Assembly: GCF_019399895.1 (NCBI RefSeq)
Contig: NC_091885.1
Coordinates: 434,001 to 498,000 of the forward strand
Length of the DNA stretch: 64,000 bases
Direction of reading: 5' to 3'
Origin: Cardiocondyla obscurior
Taxonomy: Eukaryota; Arthropoda; Insecta; Hymenoptera; Formicidae
The notes below the pieces were generated by a model that saw only the letters and a program-made list of their open reading frames with translations, was not told where the DNA came from and ran no database searches. The position numbers and the translations under genes are program-made. Within the stretch, counting starts at the first letter, position 1. Each line of letters starts with the position of its first letter. This document shows positions 28,668 through 39,110 of the stretch, in pieces.

Positions 28668-28729
28668 TAATATAATACAATATAATATAATATAATATAA
28701 TATAATATAATATAATATAATATAATATT
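28668..28729. repeat. TAATA microsatellite at the 3' end of the PC4-like gene (left)
   Basis: About a dozen TATAA units, mirrored at 41158-41215 in the right repeat. Confidence 0.8.
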
Positions 28730-29496
28730 ACTTTCGCGCTCCGAATACTAGAGCTAGCAGCTCACAATCAACAATTTGATTCCCATCATAGCAATCGCTA
28801 GCATGTATCGCGCTTACAACCTCGTCACGAGTTTTAGCAGTGGAAGCGATGCTAGCAAATCGTGCAAATTTCGAATCAATTATTTTAAGAAAAGATGTTA
28901 ATTTATTAAACGCTAATGTAATACACTCATCAAGATCAATCATTTTAAGAAATGTCGATTCCATCATCATTAAGTATTTGCCAGCTGATTCAAACCGCAG
29001 GACATCCATGCCATTAAAGTTGCGTAGTCTGGCTGTCAACGCACCGAGGTACACGAAGTCTTGAAGATTTTTAAAATCGTTGTGGAGCAAACTCAAAATG
29101 TTTGCGCGATACTCGCAGAGTGATTTCCAAGCCTCGAGAGATAACGGCATTTCCAATCCTCGATTATCGCCAATAATAATTTCCACATAACTAGGTGTTC
29201 CAACATTAACACCAATTTCTAAATATTTATAACTCGTAGCCGTCAATGCATATCGCTTACATAGAATACGGATTGCATGATCTTTAGATGAGCTAGTGTA
29301 AAAACAAAAAAAAATGACCATATAAAGTTTGTATTAAAAAAAATTTTTTAGTTAGAAAAATTAATACTCACTTATTATTCACACACGATGTGCTAGATGC
29401 ATTAGCTGGCGTGTAATAATTCATATTACACGCATATGATGTATTAGCTGGCACATTAAATTCCATATTTGTATTAGTTGGCACGTAAAAATCCAT
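28728..29496 (-). CDS. Spliced ~229-aa protein, PC4-like ssDNA-binding fold suspected (left copy)
   Basis: Exon 1 is 29496-29372 (ATG at 29496, Asn/Thr-rich MDFYVPTNTN...), exon 2 is 29292-28728. The intron (79 bp, GT-AG with a T-rich tract) joins the exons in frame. The central part (YKYLEIGVNVGTPSYVEIII, then RGLEMPLSLEAWKSL) is reminiscent of PC4/whirly-like single-strand-binding domains with a strand-rich segment and 'LSLEAWKSL' helix start; the rest is helical. The family assignment is a guess from this pattern. A TATATATA/TATAAAA box lies about 75 bp upstream. Confidence 0.6.
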
Positions 29497-29659
29497 CACA
29501 TTAAGAACGGTAATAACAGATCAGTTTGATGCGCGTGTTACATTTAATGTGATATAATTGTTCCGAGATTTTATATATATATATATATCCCCACCACTAA
29601 TAAGAAATGCATCAATTAAGTGGGGGGGATTAAATCTTCAAATTGTGTAAGTTTTATTC

Positions 29660-30055
29660 CTAGGCAACACACACAGGACACATGTTGCATGGAATTATCA
29701 TATACATTGGAAGTCCACAATTACCACATGATCTACCGCATAATGCGTTTTGAGTATCAATTTCATGTTTGCGAATGGCAATCATTGGCCCACCCACATC
29801 AGCTAAATTAATCATACATGGTGCACATACTGCAATAGCTTCACTAGGTGTGCAATAATAAAAAGACAACATACAATGTTTAGTACGTCCATTAAGCGCG
29901 AAAAGTTGTGGTGAATCTATTTTTCGAGAAATACAATCTTCAAGATCTTCACTTTGATCACTCATATAATCACTATCGTTGGGCAATCCAATATCGTCCT
30001 CATCAGATAAATCCATTAATTCTCCATTGTCATTTACAGCATTTAAATCAGCCAT
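29660..30055 (-). CDS. 131-aa acidic, cysteine-rich protein (left copy)
   Basis: The N-terminal 45 residues are Asp/Glu/Ser-rich (MADLNAVNDNGELMDLSDED). The C-terminal half has cysteine pairs CAPC, CGRSCGNCG and CNMCPVC, consistent with a zinc-ribbon or RING-like fold. Identical to the right copy at 39830-40225. An acidic region plus a zinc module suggests a regulatory or adaptor protein; this is inference and no family is recognised. Confidence 0.55.
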   Translation of the reverse strand: MADLNAVNDNGELMDLSDEDDIGLPNDSDYMSDQSEDLEDCISRKIDSPQLFALNGRTKHCMLSFYYCTPSEAIAVCAPCMINLADVGGPMIAIRKHEIDTQNALCGRSCGNCGLPMYMIIPCNMCPVCVA

Positions 30056-30194
30056 ATTCTCTTAACACAAAATATAAATTTAGTGAACTGTCACCCGATG
30101 GTATTTGTATAGATCACATTTGTAGGTAATAGCGGGGATCACAAGCATTAGTCTTAAAATAAAAAGTGATATCATAAAGATTGCATCAGAAATG

Positions 30195-30870
30195 CAAGAT
30201 TTGCGGGCACCACACGTGCTACTGCACTGCATTGGAAATGCAAGATTTGCAGACGCCGCACGTGCCAGTTATCTCAGGCAATGGTGTGGATTACAAGCGT
30301 TTAGTCTTAAATGAAAAAAACAGTGATTTTATATAAGCGATAATGTTATGAAGATTGCATCAGAAGCGCAAATTTGTAGGCGCCGCTATTAAAATGTAAT
30401 AAAAATAATATCATATAAAGATTGCAAAATTTGCGGACACCACACATGCTACTGCATTGCACTGCATTGGAAATGCAAGATTTGCAGACGCCGTACGTGC
30501 CAGTTATCTCAGGCAATGGTGTGGATTACAAGCGTTTAGTCTAAAATGAAAAAAAACAGTGATTTTATATAGGCGATAATGTTATGAAGATTGCATCAGA
30601 AGCGCAAATTTGTAGGCGCCGCTATTAAAATGTAATAAAAATAATATCATATAAAGATTGCAAGATTTGCGGACACCACACGTGCTACTGCATCACACTG
30701 CATTGGAAATGCAAGATTTGCAAGATTTGTAGACGTCACACGTGCCAGTTATCTCAGGCAATGGTGTGGACTACAAGCGTTTAGTTTTAAATGAAAAAAA
30801 CAATGATTTTATATAGGTAATAATGTTATGAAGATTGCATCAGAAGCGCAAATTTGTAGGCGCAGCTATA
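30195..30870. repeat. ~233-bp tandem repeat, about 3 copies
   Basis: Units carry GCGGACACCACACGTGCTACTGC near 30202, 30433 and 30669, each followed by CCAGTTATCTCAGGCAATGG and GGCGCCGCTATTAAAATG. The right inverted repeat has only one copy (about 39480-39700), so the array expanded, or contracted, on one side only. The remaining 30060-31110 sequence holds no gene. Confidence 0.8.
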
Positions 30871-31110
30871 CACATGTGCTGAAAAAAAATACTAAGCAAA
30901 AATTTGTAGACGCCACATGTATGTCACTTATCACAATATGCACGTGCAAAACTGCTAACATTAGAAAAAATATAAAATTATCAGGCGGCTTCTAGTGTTT
31001 CATCTGTTCTCCATCGTTATGAAGGTTAATACTTAAAATGCTGACATAATCGCTATGAATTCATTGAACTTACTTAAAAATGTAAACGTAGCAGTTTGTC
31101 ATATACCACA

Positions 31111-31117
31111 TATAAAA
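31111..31117 (+). promoter_or_regulatory. TATA box for the polymerase gene
   Basis: TATAAAA 56 bases before the PolB start codon, in an AT-rich leader without other ATGs in frame. Confidence 0.45.
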
Positions 31118-31172
31118 CTGTGGAGCATACATCACATTTTATCATTTAACATATTGAAATCTCGAGAATAAA

Positions 31173-32671
31173 ATGGATCGACGAGAGCAACAGTTGACAG
31201 CGCAAGCAGATCGATTGACTTTAGAAGAATTTAATGCATGGAATCAGCAATGTGAAGAATATATCGAATTATTGGAGGACCAGGGGCGAAATAAACGCGC
31301 AAGATTATCAATCGGTGCGAAGCAATCACTAGTTGCATGTATTGCACGTATCGAAAGTTTAAGAGATTTAACAAAACAACGTTTCATTCATGTGGGTGCT
31401 GGACATAATACAAAAAATAAAGGACTTCGATGGAGTGAAATTGACACAGCTTTTGAAAGCCGCATATTAACAGGTGTGGTAATTAATTCAAACTATATCG
31501 AGCCTCGCGAATTTCTGGAAGATGCGCAAGACATTGTATTAAAACATGTGCAAAATGTTATGCATAAACATAACAATATAAAAATTAATGTTGTATTTAA
31601 TGGTGAATTTGTGGCTAACAATAAAACTGCAAATAAAAGTGTGTGCACAAAAAACTGTGAACTCTTTCGTTCAAGTGATCTACAAGAGTGGTACGAGTCA
31701 CGCATTATCGAGCCTATTCTCACATCCTTGGATGAATTTCAACAACGTGACAGCGGGTGGGCACTGTCGCGTATACATAATTTGATGATAAATGTAAATA
31801 AACACAATCCATTACATGCTGGGTGCCATGTGATATTACCACAGGAAATTAAAATGAAAAGAGCTGTGATAAATATACAATCTGCTGACAATGCATGTTT
31901 CGCATGGTCAGTGGTAGCCGCTCTATACCCAGCCGAGAAACATGTGGATCGAATAATATCATATCCACATTATGCAACAGTGTTAAATCTTGAAGGTATT
32001 GAGTTTCCAATAACTATGAAACATGTTAAAAAATTTGAAAATCTTAATAATATTTCCATCAACATATATACGATTGAGAAGAAAAAAATTCTACCAATAC
32101 AACTCACAGATAAAGTACGAGAGAGACACATTCATTTGTTGTACACACAGCGAGATAATGATGTTGGACATTTTTCATTGATAAAAAATTTATCACGTCT
32201 TATAAGTTCACGGCTTAGTAAAACAAAGAGTAAGAAATATTTTTGTGATCGGTAAGTATAAAATGTAAATAAAAGTTTTTCTTTTATACAATAAAAAATT
32301 TTTAATGCATTTATATTCTTTATTCCAGATGCTTACATTACTTTAGTTCAAGTGAAAGATTAATGGTACACAGCGTAAATTGTGGAAAAATTAATGAGTG
32401 CGCAATTATATTACCATGTGATGAAAAAAAATGGTTAAGTTTTGACAACTATACTAGAAAGGAACGAGTTCCATTTGTGGTATATGCCGATTTGGAATGT
32501 ACCCTAGAAAAAACGAATGCTGACTCTACCACATCTACATGCGCACACCAACATCATAAGGTTTTTAGCATAGGGTATTATGTATGCTGTTCATACAACA
32601 AGTCGCTATCAATGTATCGGTTTCATCGCGGTAATAACTGTGTTGCATGGTTCGCCGAGGAAATATGTTGA
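31173..32671 (+). pseudogene. polB: Family-B DNA polymerase, N-terminal part (spliced)
   Basis: Exon 1 is 31173-32251 (MDRREQQLTAQADRL...), exon 2 starts at 32329. A 77-bp GT-AG intron joins FCDR to CLHYF in frame. The N-terminal region has a zinc-finger-like CxxC...H...C after the splice, then PFVVYADLECTLE, an ExoI (DxE) motif of DNA_pol_B_2 polymerases, the protein-primed type of Polintons, bidnaviruses and linear plasmids. Coding similarity ends near WFAEE (about 32655), after which the sequence continues as an inverted fragment of the same gene. ExoII/III, palm motifs A and C and the thumb are not on this strand, so no active polymerase is encoded. Confidence 0.75.
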
Positions 32672-32760
32672 TGATTTTGATGAATCATATGACTGCATAT
32701 ATTTATTATTGGCACATGCATATCTGCTTGAGCATTGACTTAAACCACCGCGTATACCAC
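32656..32760 (-). pseudogene. polB: PolB middle fragment, part 2 (inverted)
   Basis: Minus-strand reading from 32760 gives ERGIRGGLSQCSSRYACANN ... SSKSSTYFL, the direct continuation of the frame at 39455-39111, cut by the BEL-1 insertion. It ends at about 32656, where the plus-strand N-terminal fragment begins in the opposite direction. Confidence 0.7.
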
Positions 32761-33261
32761 TGTTTAAAATCATTAGATGATGCTATTCGAACATTTTAAA
32801 CGCCAGACTATCGAATGCCGTCAGAACGATCGAATGCCGTCAGAGCGACGCCAGTCTGGTTATATGAGAGGCTTTGTTTCGATTGATATTATTTTTACTG
32901 TCACCATATGAATCTACTCGAAAGGAAACTATTCAAAATTTTCCGTGCCATATCTCACTCAAGACGGGACGGTCCCGAACGAAACCTAAGATGCTCTTTG
33001 TTACAATAGAAAACTGCTTTGTTCTCCTTGAAGCAATGCCTCTCAAGTCAGTCGCCTTCTTGAACGCATTCAGAACGCATCTCTCGCTAATACTATCGCG
33101 GCCAGCAAAGCCATTCTTGCTAAAATTAAAACATTGTAATAATTTCTATCCTTTCGAGCCCAGCAGTGGCTAAGTGTTAATCAGTGCAAAAGAAAAATAA
33201 AATTTATAAAGTGCAACCTGTATTCAAGTTTTTCATCCGAACCTTCATCTTAGTGCATACA
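32761..33261 (+). repeat. BEL-1 5' LTR
   Basis: TGTTTAAAATCATTAG...CTTAGTGCATACA, 501 bp, with a tandem-like ATCGAATGCCGTCAGA pair near 32813-32845 and TTATATGAGAGGC as a possible TATA region. The 99-codon open frame inside is present in both LTRs but unsupported. Confidence 0.93.
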
Positions 33262-33266
33262 TTTTT

Positions 33267-33284
33267 TGGTCCTTCGAGCCGGAT
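33267..33284 (+). other. BEL-1 primer-binding site, tRNA-Tyr
   Basis: TGGTCCTTCGAGCCGGAT is the complement of the eukaryotic tRNA-Tyr 3' end (ATCCGGCTCGAAGGACCA), starting a few bases inside the LTR. The same site serves BEL-2 at 49878. Confidence 0.8.
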
Positions 33285-33348
33285 ACGCATATCCTTGCTT
33301 TTCGAAAAACTTGTTACAGTGCAGTGTTGTGCGAAAGTCTAAATCGAC

Positions 33349-36300
33349 ATGAGTCAAAGCATGGATTCATTAATCCGTAGCCAGACGGATTTGTACGGGC
33401 GTATTTCACGCTCGGTGGAAAATTTAAAAAAGGGAGGTGCGGCTAAAATCACTCCCGGCTCCATCGAGACTCGCTTGAGACTTCTCGATAATTACTGGAG
33501 CAAATTCGAAAAGGGTCATGAAACTCTTCATACGAGTTTTTGGACGGAACTTGCCGAGCATGATTATGTTAAGGCCGATGCCTATAGCATGGTCGAAGAA
33601 GCCTACGTCTCGCAGCGGGCGATCTTGATGGATCTCGCCGAAGAACATCGCAAAACGGAGGAAAAACCCGAGCTCTCCCTGCGCGAGAGCGAAGTTTCCT
33701 CTCGACGCCAGCTTCCTCGTATTCAACTGCCTACTTTTTCTGGAAAATTTGAGGACTGGCCCGCATTCAAGGATCTTTTCCAATCAATGATTGCCCGAGA
33801 TTCATCATTAATGGAGGTAGAAAAACTCCATTATTTACGCTGCTGTCTCAAGGGTGAGGCAGAGCAGTTAGTAAAAAATATTCCTACCACCGCCGATAAC
33901 TATGAACGAGTTTGGACTATGTTAAAGGAATATTATGCTAATAAACGAATGCTTGTGCGATCCTGCTTTTCAACATTTACCTCATTGCCAAAGATGCGAA
34001 CGGAGTCTGTCCACGAACTAAGACGACTCTTCCATAATGTACTTCAGACTGCCGGAACAATGGAAGGAATTCGCCGCCCCATTACTGACAACGATCTCTT
34101 TATTCATTTAGTGATCGAACTATTAGATTCTCGTTCACGCCGCGAGTGGGAAACAACGATCGGTGGCACTACCGAACCACCCACCTTTGAAGAATTAAAG
34201 AACTTTTTGGAAAATCGATTGCGGGCTTTAGAAGCTCTATACCCTGCGGGGCATGACACCTCGACAAAAACAACGACTGTTTCCAAGCCAGCCCGAGCTT
34301 TGGTTACGCACGCCGCGCCATTTACCACGGGAGGTAAGCCCTCCTCATGCTTTTTATGCAAGGGAGACCATTATATCCTTGCATGTAGTGAGTTCTCCAG
34401 GAAAGGGCCTGCAGCGCGCCGAGACTATGCCGCCGAAAATAGTTTGTGCATCAATTGCTTTGGAAAGCATGCCGTTAGCCAGTGTCCTTCAAAGAAAAGT
34501 TGTGTCTCCTGCGGAAGACGGCACCACTCAACCATTCACGAAACCTTCCTGCGAAGCCCAGCAATCATGCACAGAACAACTCAACCAGCCGGTTCATTGC
34601 CAGCAGGTTCAACTTCAACAGGTCCATCAACCAACTCGTCGCAAAAGCCGGAAGAGCGTCCCGCCACGCAAAGCGCCTCAGTCACGTCTCTCCATTTGCG
34701 TAATTATGTAACTGGACGAGTCTCGGTTTTATTGGCCACAGCAAGGGTTATAATTACCGATAAGTATAACAAAAAAATAATAGTGCGAGCGCTCATAGAC
34801 CCGGGTTCGGAGGTATCAATTATTTCGGAAGCTCTCGTAGAAAAACTATGTTTACCGCGAAAATCCGACACCACCACAATTTTCGGCATTGGTGGCGATA
34901 AAACTTGTTACGCGCGCGGTCGTGTAAATTTTAATTTAAAATCTTGCGTAAATCAAGACTTTTGTGTAACGATTTCGGCATTAATTTTACCCCGTGTCAC
35001 CGTTAATACGCAGCGCATTATTAACAATAACGAATCATGGCCACATTTGCAAGGCCTAGTGCTTGCTGATCCTGAATTTTCCTCTAACGACCCGATAGAT
35101 TTAATTTTAGGAGCGGAAGTTCACGCCATTATAATAGAAAATGGTTTGCGAAAGGGCACAGCTAAAATGCCCATAGCTTTAAAAACAGCATTAGGATGGA
35201 TTTTATCCGGATCTACGGGTGGAATTCAGTCTGCTTCTTTTGTCTCAATAAATCATTGCCAAACTCAAGAAAATATAGTAGAACTGGTATCACGTTTCTG
35301 GCAACAGGAAGAATTACCATTAAAACCAATTCCTCTTACCGACGCAGATCGAAAGTGCGAGGAATTTTTTATTGAAACCACTCAACGATTGCCATCAGGC
35401 CGCTATATGGTTAGACTACCGTTCGCTAAGCAGGATCCGGAATTTGCAAACTCTCGACCATCATCAATTAATATTTTTTCTAAGCTAGAAAAACGCCTTG
35501 ACTCACAACTACAATTACGATTTCAATATAATTATTTTTTACACGAGTACGAAATGTTAGGACACATGTCCAAAACAACACCTCCGACATCTGACAAGCA
35601 TTATTACCTGCCTCACCATGGGGTATTTAAGAGCAATGATCCTAATTCAAGAATACGAGTAGTTTTCAATGCCTCTGCACGCTTTAAAAATTCAGAGTCC
35701 CTTAATGATGTATTGCATAACGGTCCTAACCTACTTCCTGCACTTTCTGATATAATTTCTAATTGGCGACGGTATCAGATAGCTATAACCACAGACATTG
35801 AAAAAATGTATCGGCAGATTGAAATTCACCCAGAGGATCGAGAATATCAGCGGATAATTTGGCGTCCGAGTTCTCTTTATGAATATTTTGATTATAAATT
35901 AAATACTATTACTTACGGATTATGTTCTGCGCCATATTTAGCTAACAGAGTAATTAAGCAATTAGCTCTCGATGAAGCGAACAATTTTCCCTTAGGTGCA
36001 TCGGTTCTCCGTCATGAAATATACATGGACGATATTTTGACTGGCGCAGACTCAGTATCATCCGCAAAGGTTTTAATTACGCAATTAATTAATATTTGCA
36101 CGGCGGGCGGCTTCCCCTTAGCCAAATGGTCATTCAATAGCAGTGAACTAAGCAAAATAATACCGACACCTGAACCAAGCAAGGGTCCAGTAGATTTTCA
36201 CAGTGATATTACGCATACTATTTTAGGCCTCCGCTGGAATCCTACAGAGGATTTTTTTTATTTTCATGTAACACCAATAGAAAATCAAGTACCTACAAAA

Positions 36301-38616
36301 AGAATAGTGCTGTCCGAAACAGCTCGGCTTTTCGATCCTCTCGGCTGGCTTGCGCCGGTTATTATTAAAGCAAAAATCTTAATCCAAACGCTCTGGCTTA
36401 AGGGAAACGATTGGGATCATCCGTTAGATAAAGATGATTTCAATTTATGGCAACAATTTCGCAATGAATTAATAAAATTGTCGGAAATTAAAATACCGCG
36501 ATGGCTTATGACCACGGAAACAACATCCTTAATAGAATTACATGGCTTCGCAGATGCCTCCGAGCGAGCCTACGCTGCAGTAATTTTTGTTAAAATTAGT
36601 CAGAATAATGAATTTAAAATATCATTATTACAAGCCAAAACTCGCGTAGCACCGCTAAAAAAAATATCCTTACCTCGATTAGAATTGTGCGCCGCCACTC
36701 TTTTGACTCGATTAGTTGTTCACGTTCAAGCTACTATAAAATTAAAATTTAATAGCATTAATCTATGGTCTGATTCTACTGTAACTCTTGCCTGGCTCAA
36801 GGGTCATCCCTCAAAATGGACCACCTATGTAGCGAATCGCGTATCGGAAATCCAGCAAGCATTACCATCTGCTTACTGGAACCATATTCCAGGTAATGAA
36901 AATCCTGCCGACTGCGCTTCTCGCGGTCTCTTGCCAAGCGAACTACAAAATCACCCGCTCTGGTGGTCAGGCCCGAAATGGCTCAGGGAAAATAATATTG
37001 AACAACCAAATCTAAGTAACTTTGAAATTAATTCTGAAGAATTAATTGCTGTTAAAAACGAGCAAAGGTCTCACGTATTTACTATAACCACGTTGCCAAA
37101 AGAGAATGAATTATTATTAAAATTCTCAACATTACTTAAATTATTAAGAGTCACTGCATTATGCCGACGCTGGCTAAAGGGAAGCTCAAAGGGACCATTA
37201 TCTTGGTCTGAAATAAATAAATCACTTAACTTCTGGATCCTAACAACACAGCGACTTTGGTTCTCGGAAGAAATTAAATTATTGACTGAGGGAAAATCGC
37301 TTTCTCGAAATAATGCTTTATCATCTCTGTCTCCTATTATAAGCGAGATTGGAATTTTAAGAATCGGCGGTAGATTACGAAATGCGTCATTGTCACGGGA
37401 TCAGCAGCATCCGATAATATTACCCAAGCGCTCAAACTTAACTTTTTTAATCATAGATCATTACCATAAAAGGACCCTGCATGGGGGACCGCAACTGACA
37501 CTGTCAACCATAAGGCAACGCTATTGGCTTATGGGAGGCAGAGCATCAGTAAAGGAGCACATTAAAAACTGCGTACCATGTGTTCGTTGGAGAGGCACAT
37601 CTCCGCATCCTCAAATGAGCGATTTGCCGCAAGCTCGAGTTACGGTAAATCGTCCATTTTTAAATACCGGAGTAGATTACGCTGGACCTTTAATGATCAA
37701 AACAAGCAAGGGTCGAGGGCAACGAGCCCATAAAGCATTCTTGGCCATTTTTATATGTTTTGCCACGCGCGCAATACATATTGAATTGGTCTCAGATTAT
37801 ACAACAGCAGCCTTTTTAGCAGCCCTCCGGCGTTTTATTTCTAGGAGAGGAATTTGTTCCACGATTTCAAGCGATCGAGGGACTAATTTTGTCGGAGCAG
37901 ACAAAGAATTACGAAAATTCTTTGCTGAAAGTATAAAGAGTAAGGAATTTACTCAAACCATTGCAAATCAAGCAATTAAATGGAAATTTAATCCTCCATC
38001 TGCACCTCATTTCGGCGGAATTTGGGAGGCTGCTGTTAAGGCTACGAAACATCATATCCGACGGGTCATCGGAGAGGCTACTCTAACGTTTGAAGAAATG
38101 TACACTTTATTAACGCAAATTGAAGCGTGTTTAAATTCTAGACCTTTGATACCACTCTCCGATGATCCCGAGGATCTAGAAGCACTAACTCCAGGACACT
38201 TCCTGATAGGAAATGCGTTAAATGCTGTGCCCGAGCCATGCTTAACTAATGTATCCGACAATAGACTTTCCCGCTGGGAACTCGTGCAAAAAATGCGTGA
38301 CCATTTCTGGCGGCGTTGGTCAGCCGAATACTTGCCCACACTAAATATACGCTCTAAATGGCGAACAACTCAGCCAAATTTGCAAGTAGGCATGCTCTGC
38401 TTAATCAAAGGTGAAACAACGTCACCAGGTAAATGGCCTCTTGCACGAATTATAGGAACTCATCCGGGTTCTGATGGGCAAGTTAGAGTAATAACAGTAC
38501 GCACTGCAACATCCACATTTACGCGACCCGCCGTTAAAATTGTTCCTTTGCCTGTACAAGATACTACCTTTGCAAAAAATTCGTCAGCTTCTGACGAGGC
38601 GGGCGGAAATGTTTAA
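33349..38616 (+). CDS. gag-pol: BEL-1 gag-pol polyprotein, 1755 aa, intact
   Basis: In order: Gag (LPTFSGKFEDWPAFKDLFQS, the DUF1759-type region, about residues 125-270), zinc-binding cysteines (CFLCKGDHYILAC, CINCFGKHAVSQC, CVSCGRRHH; about 333-400), retropepsin-like protease with ALIDPGSEVSII (Asp-Pro-Gly in place of DTG, usual in BEL), reverse transcriptase with YMDDILTGAD (about 892), RNase H (LHGFADASERAYAAVIF), integrase zinc region (HKRTLHGG...CVPCVRW), catalytic D in VDYAGP, D in SDRGTNFVGAD, E in GGIWEAAVK, and the C-terminal DUF5641-like module (WPLARIIGTHPGSDG). The ATG at 33349 opens MSQSMDSLIRSQ. The stop lies seven bases inside the 3' LTR, behind the purine tract GAGGCGGGCGGAAA. 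Confidence 0.95.
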   Translation: MSQSMDSLIRSQTDLYGRISRSVENLKKGGAAKITPGSIETRLRLLDNYWSKFEKGHETLHTSFWTELAEHDYVKADAYSMVEEAYVSQRAILMDLAEEHRKTEEKPELSLRESEVSSRRQLPRIQLPTFSGKFEDWPAFKDLFQSMIARDSSLMEVEKLHYLRCCLKGEAEQLVKNIPTTADNYERVWTMLKEYYANKRMLVRSCFSTFTSLPKMRTESVHELRRLFHNVLQTAGTMEGIRRPITDNDLFIHLVIELLDSRSRREWETTIGGTTEPPTFEELKNFLENRLRALEALYPAGHDTSTKTTTVSKPARALVTHAAPFTTGGKPSSCFLCKGDHYILACSEFSRKGPAARRDYAAENSLCINCFGKHAVSQCPSKKSCVSCGRRHHSTIHETFLRSPAIMHRTTQPAGSLPAGSTSTGPSTNSSQKPEERPATQSASVTSLHLRNYVTGRVSVLLATARVIITDKYNKKIIVRALIDPGSEVSIISEALVEKLCLPRKSDTTTIFGIGGDKTCYARGRVNFNLKSCVNQDFCVTISALILPRVTVNTQRIINNNESWPHLQGLVLADPEFSSNDPIDLILGAEVHAIIIENGLRKGTAKMPIALKTALGWILSGSTGGIQSASFVSINHCQTQENIVELVSRFWQQEELPLKPIPLTDADRKCEEFFIETTQRLPSGRYMVRLPFAKQDPEFANSRPSSINIFSKLEKRLDSQLQLRFQYNYFLHEYEMLGHMSKTTPPTSDKHYYLPHHGVFKSNDPNSRIRVVFNASARFKNSESLNDVLHNGPNLLPALSDIISNWRRYQIAITTDIEKMYRQIEIHPEDREYQRIIWRPSSLYEYFDYKLNTITYGLCSAPYLANRVIKQLALDEANNFPLGASVLRHEIYMDDILTGADSVSSAKVLITQLINICTAGGFPLAKWSFNSSELSKIIPTPEPSKGPVDFHSDITHTILGLRWNPTEDFFYFHVTPIENQVPTKRIVLSETARLFDPLGWLAPVIIKAKILIQTLWLKGNDWDHPLDKDDFNLWQQFRNELIKLSEIKIPRWLMTTETTSLIELHGFADASERAYAAVIFVKISQNNEFKISLLQAKTRVAPLKKISLPRLELCAATLLTRLVVHVQATIKLKFNSINLWSDSTVTLAWLKGHPSKWTTYVANRVSEIQQALPSAYWNHIPGNENPADCASRGLLPSELQNHPLWWSGPKWLRENNIEQPNLSNFEINSEELIAVKNEQRSHVFTITTLPKENELLLKFSTLLKLLRVTALCRRWLKGSSKGPLSWSEINKSLNFWILTTQRLWFSEEIKLLTEGKSLSRNNALSSLSPIISEIGILRIGGRLRNASLSRDQQHPIILPKRSNLTFLIIDHYHKRTLHGGPQLTLSTIRQRYWLMGGRASVKEHIKNCVPCVRWRGTSPHPQMSDLPQARVTVNRPFLNTGVDYAGPLMIKTSKGRGQRAHKAFLAIFICFATRAIHIELVSDYTTAAFLAALRRFISRRGICSTISSDRGTNFVGADKELRKFFAESIKSKEFTQTIANQAIKWKFNPPSAPHFGGIWEAAVKATKHHIRRVIGEATLTFEEMYTLLTQIEACLNSRPLIPLSDDPEDLEALTPGHFLIGNALNAVPEPCLTNVSDNRLSRWELVQKMRDHFWRRWSAEYLPTLNIRSKWRTTQPNLQVGMLCLIKGETTSPGKWPLARIIGTHPGSDGQVRVITVRTATSTFTRPAVKIVPLPVQDTTFAKNSSASDEAGGNV

Positions 38617-39110
38617 AATCATTAGATGATGCTATTCGAACATTTTAAACGCCAGACTATCGAATGCCGTCAGAACGATCGAATGCCGTCAGAGCGACGC
38701 CAGTCTGGTTATATGAGAGGCTTTGTTTCGATTGATATTATTTTTACTGTCACCATATGAATCTACTCGAAAGGAAACTATTCAAAATTTTCCGTGCCAT
38801 ATCTCACTCAAGACGGGACGGTCCCGAACGAAACCTAAGATGCTCTTTGTTACAATAGAAAACTGCTTTGTTCTCCTTGAAGCAATGCCTCTCAAGTCAG
38901 TCGCCTTCTTGAACGCATTCAGAACGCATCTCTCGCTAATACTATCGCGGCCAGCAGAGCCATTCTTGCTAAAATTAAAACATTGTAATAATTTCTATCC
39001 TTTCGAGCCCAGCAGTGGCTAAGTGTTAATCAGTGCAAAAGAAAAATAAAATTTATAAAGTGCAACCTGTATTCAAGTTTTTCATCCGAACCTTCATCTT
39101 AGTGCATACA
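38610..39110 (+). repeat. BEL-1 3' LTR
   Basis: 501 bp, one visible difference from the 5' LTR, followed by the second copy of the ACCAC target duplication. Confidence 0.93.

Larger units (their letters stand above)
32761..39110 (+). mobile_element. BEL-1, complete young BEL/Pao retrotransposon
   Basis: Two 501-bp LTRs (32761-33261 and 38610-39110) differ at one base by eye (AGCAAAGCC versus AGCAGAGCC). Target duplication ACCAC at 32756-32760 and 39111-39115. tRNA-Tyr primer site and a single uninterrupted 1755-codon gag-pol. It sits inside the inverted PolB fragment of X2. All features fit a recent, possibly still mobile insertion. Confidence 0.95.

Noticed and set aside
32874..33173. 99-codon frame in the BEL-1 LTR, repeated at 38723-39022
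   Set aside because: It appears twice only because it lies in the LTR; no conserved domain and no link to gag.
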